Positions 22,978-23,503 of a stretch of 23,503 bases of DNA are shown one piece after another; position 1 is the first letter of the stretch; the number at the start of each line of letters is the position of its first letter. Location: NCBI GenBank assembly GCA_900542285.1, contig UQNF01000025.1, forward strand, positions 1 to 23,503. The letters are read 5' to 3'. A program made the translations under genes and the position numbers. The notes under the pieces are model-generated. The model did not search any database. It worked only from the letters and a program-made list of their open reading frames with translations, and was not told the origin of the DNA. The stretch comes from an uncultured Clostridium sp. (GTDB lineage Bacteria > Bacillota > Clostridia > Christensenellales > CAG-138).

Positions 22978-23400
22978 ATTTTTTCTTTCAGGCAGATTTC
23001 CTCAGCTTACTAAAATCATTTTCCTATATTCATTATCATATTACTCTTTATTCAATAATTCGATGGATATGCGCAAGGCATTAATGCTACGCAATACTGC
23101 TTATATCAGCTGATTATAAGTCTATGAAATCAGCTATACTATCCGCTCTCAGTAATCAATAATTACTGGTTCGATGCTTACCTTACAAAGGGAATATTCA
23201 GTGTTTTGCCTATGAGAATTTGGTGATTGCGTGAACTTTCGTGTTATTGCCGGTCATCATTTTTTCAGCAAATCCTTTATGCAAGGAGTCCGTATTCATA
23301 CTGATGGAACTCGTCCTCTATTTGCCCTGCACTTGAAGCCATGCTCGTTGTATTGTTTTTGATCTGATAGTGAAGATAGTATTCATATCAAGATAATTTT
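22978..23400. other. Non-coding gap after the opp operon
   Basis: AT-rich stretch with no frame that looks coding and no clear RNA gene. A weak -10-like TATACT at 23135 lacks a -35. Confidence 0.55.
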
Positions 23401-23428
23401 GCAGAGCCGCCCAAATGGGCGGCTCTGC
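23401..23428. repeat. Perfect 12-base hairpin near the right edge
   Basis: GCAGAGCCGCCC (23401-23412) and its exact complement GGGCGGCTCTGC (23417-23428) enclose an AAAT loop. It lies 3' of the minus-strand gene at the edge and could end its message, though the tail on that strand (AAAATTATC) is not a T-run. Confidence 0.6.
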
Positions 23429-23435
23429 CGGAGTC

Positions 23436-23460
23436 AGGCCGAAGTATTCTTCAGCCTTTT
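23436..23460. repeat. Short hairpin between the edge gene and the strong hairpin
   Basis: GGCCGAAG and CTTCAGCC pair across TATT with one mismatch; on the plus strand TTTT follows. Function is uncertain. Confidence 0.35.
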
Positions 23461-23467
23461 AGTTCAA

Positions 23468-23503
23468 TTAGTCCTCTTTCTTCCTGAACAGGACGATGCC
23501 TGC
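23468..23503 (-). CDS. 3' end of a truncated gene with membrane-anchor-like C-terminus (partial)
   Basis: The minus strand is open from the window edge and ends AGIVLFRKKED-stop, eleven visible codons. A hydrophobic stretch followed by a short basic FRKKE tail is the usual end of sortase-anchored or tail-anchored surface proteins of Gram-positive bacteria. The LPXTG-type motif would lie outside the window, so the assignment is tentative. Confidence 0.4.
   Translation of the reverse strand, partial: AGIVLFRKKED

Noticed and set aside
22889..23113. 74-codon frame after oppA
   Set aside because: It starts inside oppA and runs through a strong terminator, so it is not a gene.

Overview
The window looks like ordinary chromosome of a Gram-positive, low-to-mid GC Bacillota of class Clostridia. 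The evidence is strong AGGAGG-type ribosome binding sites, near-consensus sigma-A promoters (TTGAnn-N17-TATAAT), Lys-Lys-start lipoprotein signal peptides, tandem DegV/FakB genes, a Thermoanaerobacter/Clostridium-type secondary alcohol dehydrogenase and a type I dockerin remnant. No rRNA, tRNA, tmRNA, CRISPR array, transposase or phage gene was recognised. Genus cannot be fixed from the sequence alone.

Layout, left to right. (1) 159-2348: two tandem DegV/FakB-type fatty-acid-binding genes, each with its own promoter and a similar leader element, ending at a bidirectional terminator. (2) 2361-3176: a decayed patch. A 5'-truncated winged-helix (ArsR-like) regulator on the minus strand abuts, within a few bases, the 3' end of a dockerin gene on the plus strand that still has its own terminator. 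(3) 3397-6228: trkA-trkH potassium uptake operon. (4) 6298-7961, minus strand: a GNAT acetyltransferase interrupted by one in-frame TAA, then smpB and secG. (5) 8003-10978, minus strand: a BMP-family (nucleoside-binding type) lipoprotein and a 5'-nucleotidase-family enzyme without signal peptide. (6) 11094-13470: MATE exporter translationally coupled to an alpha/beta hydrolase. (7) 13523-15514: divergent pair of a TrmH-type RNA methyltransferase and a membrane-anchored family 3 solute-binding protein; the latter seems to be read from a leaderless mRNA. (8) 15642-16703: NADP(H)-type zinc secondary alcohol dehydrogenase. (9) 17015-22977: complete five-gene oligopeptide ABC importer operon (oppBCDF-A order), with a hairpin between the second ATPase and the binding-protein gene. 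(10) 22978-23503: non-coding DNA and, at the edge, the last codons of a minus-strand gene with a cell-wall-anchor-like tail.

How genes work together: the opp genes form one peptide uptake system; trkA/trkH one potassium transporter; secG and smpB are housekeeping genes for export and ribosome rescue; the nucleotidase and BMP lipoprotein may jointly serve nucleoside salvage (inference), although no permease or ATPase for the BMP protein is in the window. I see no clear new multi-gene system. The most unusual items are the dockerin/regulator junction, the leaderless solute-binding-protein transcript, a 14-base match shared by two extended -10 promoters, the paired DegV leaders, and the single-stop GNAT gene.
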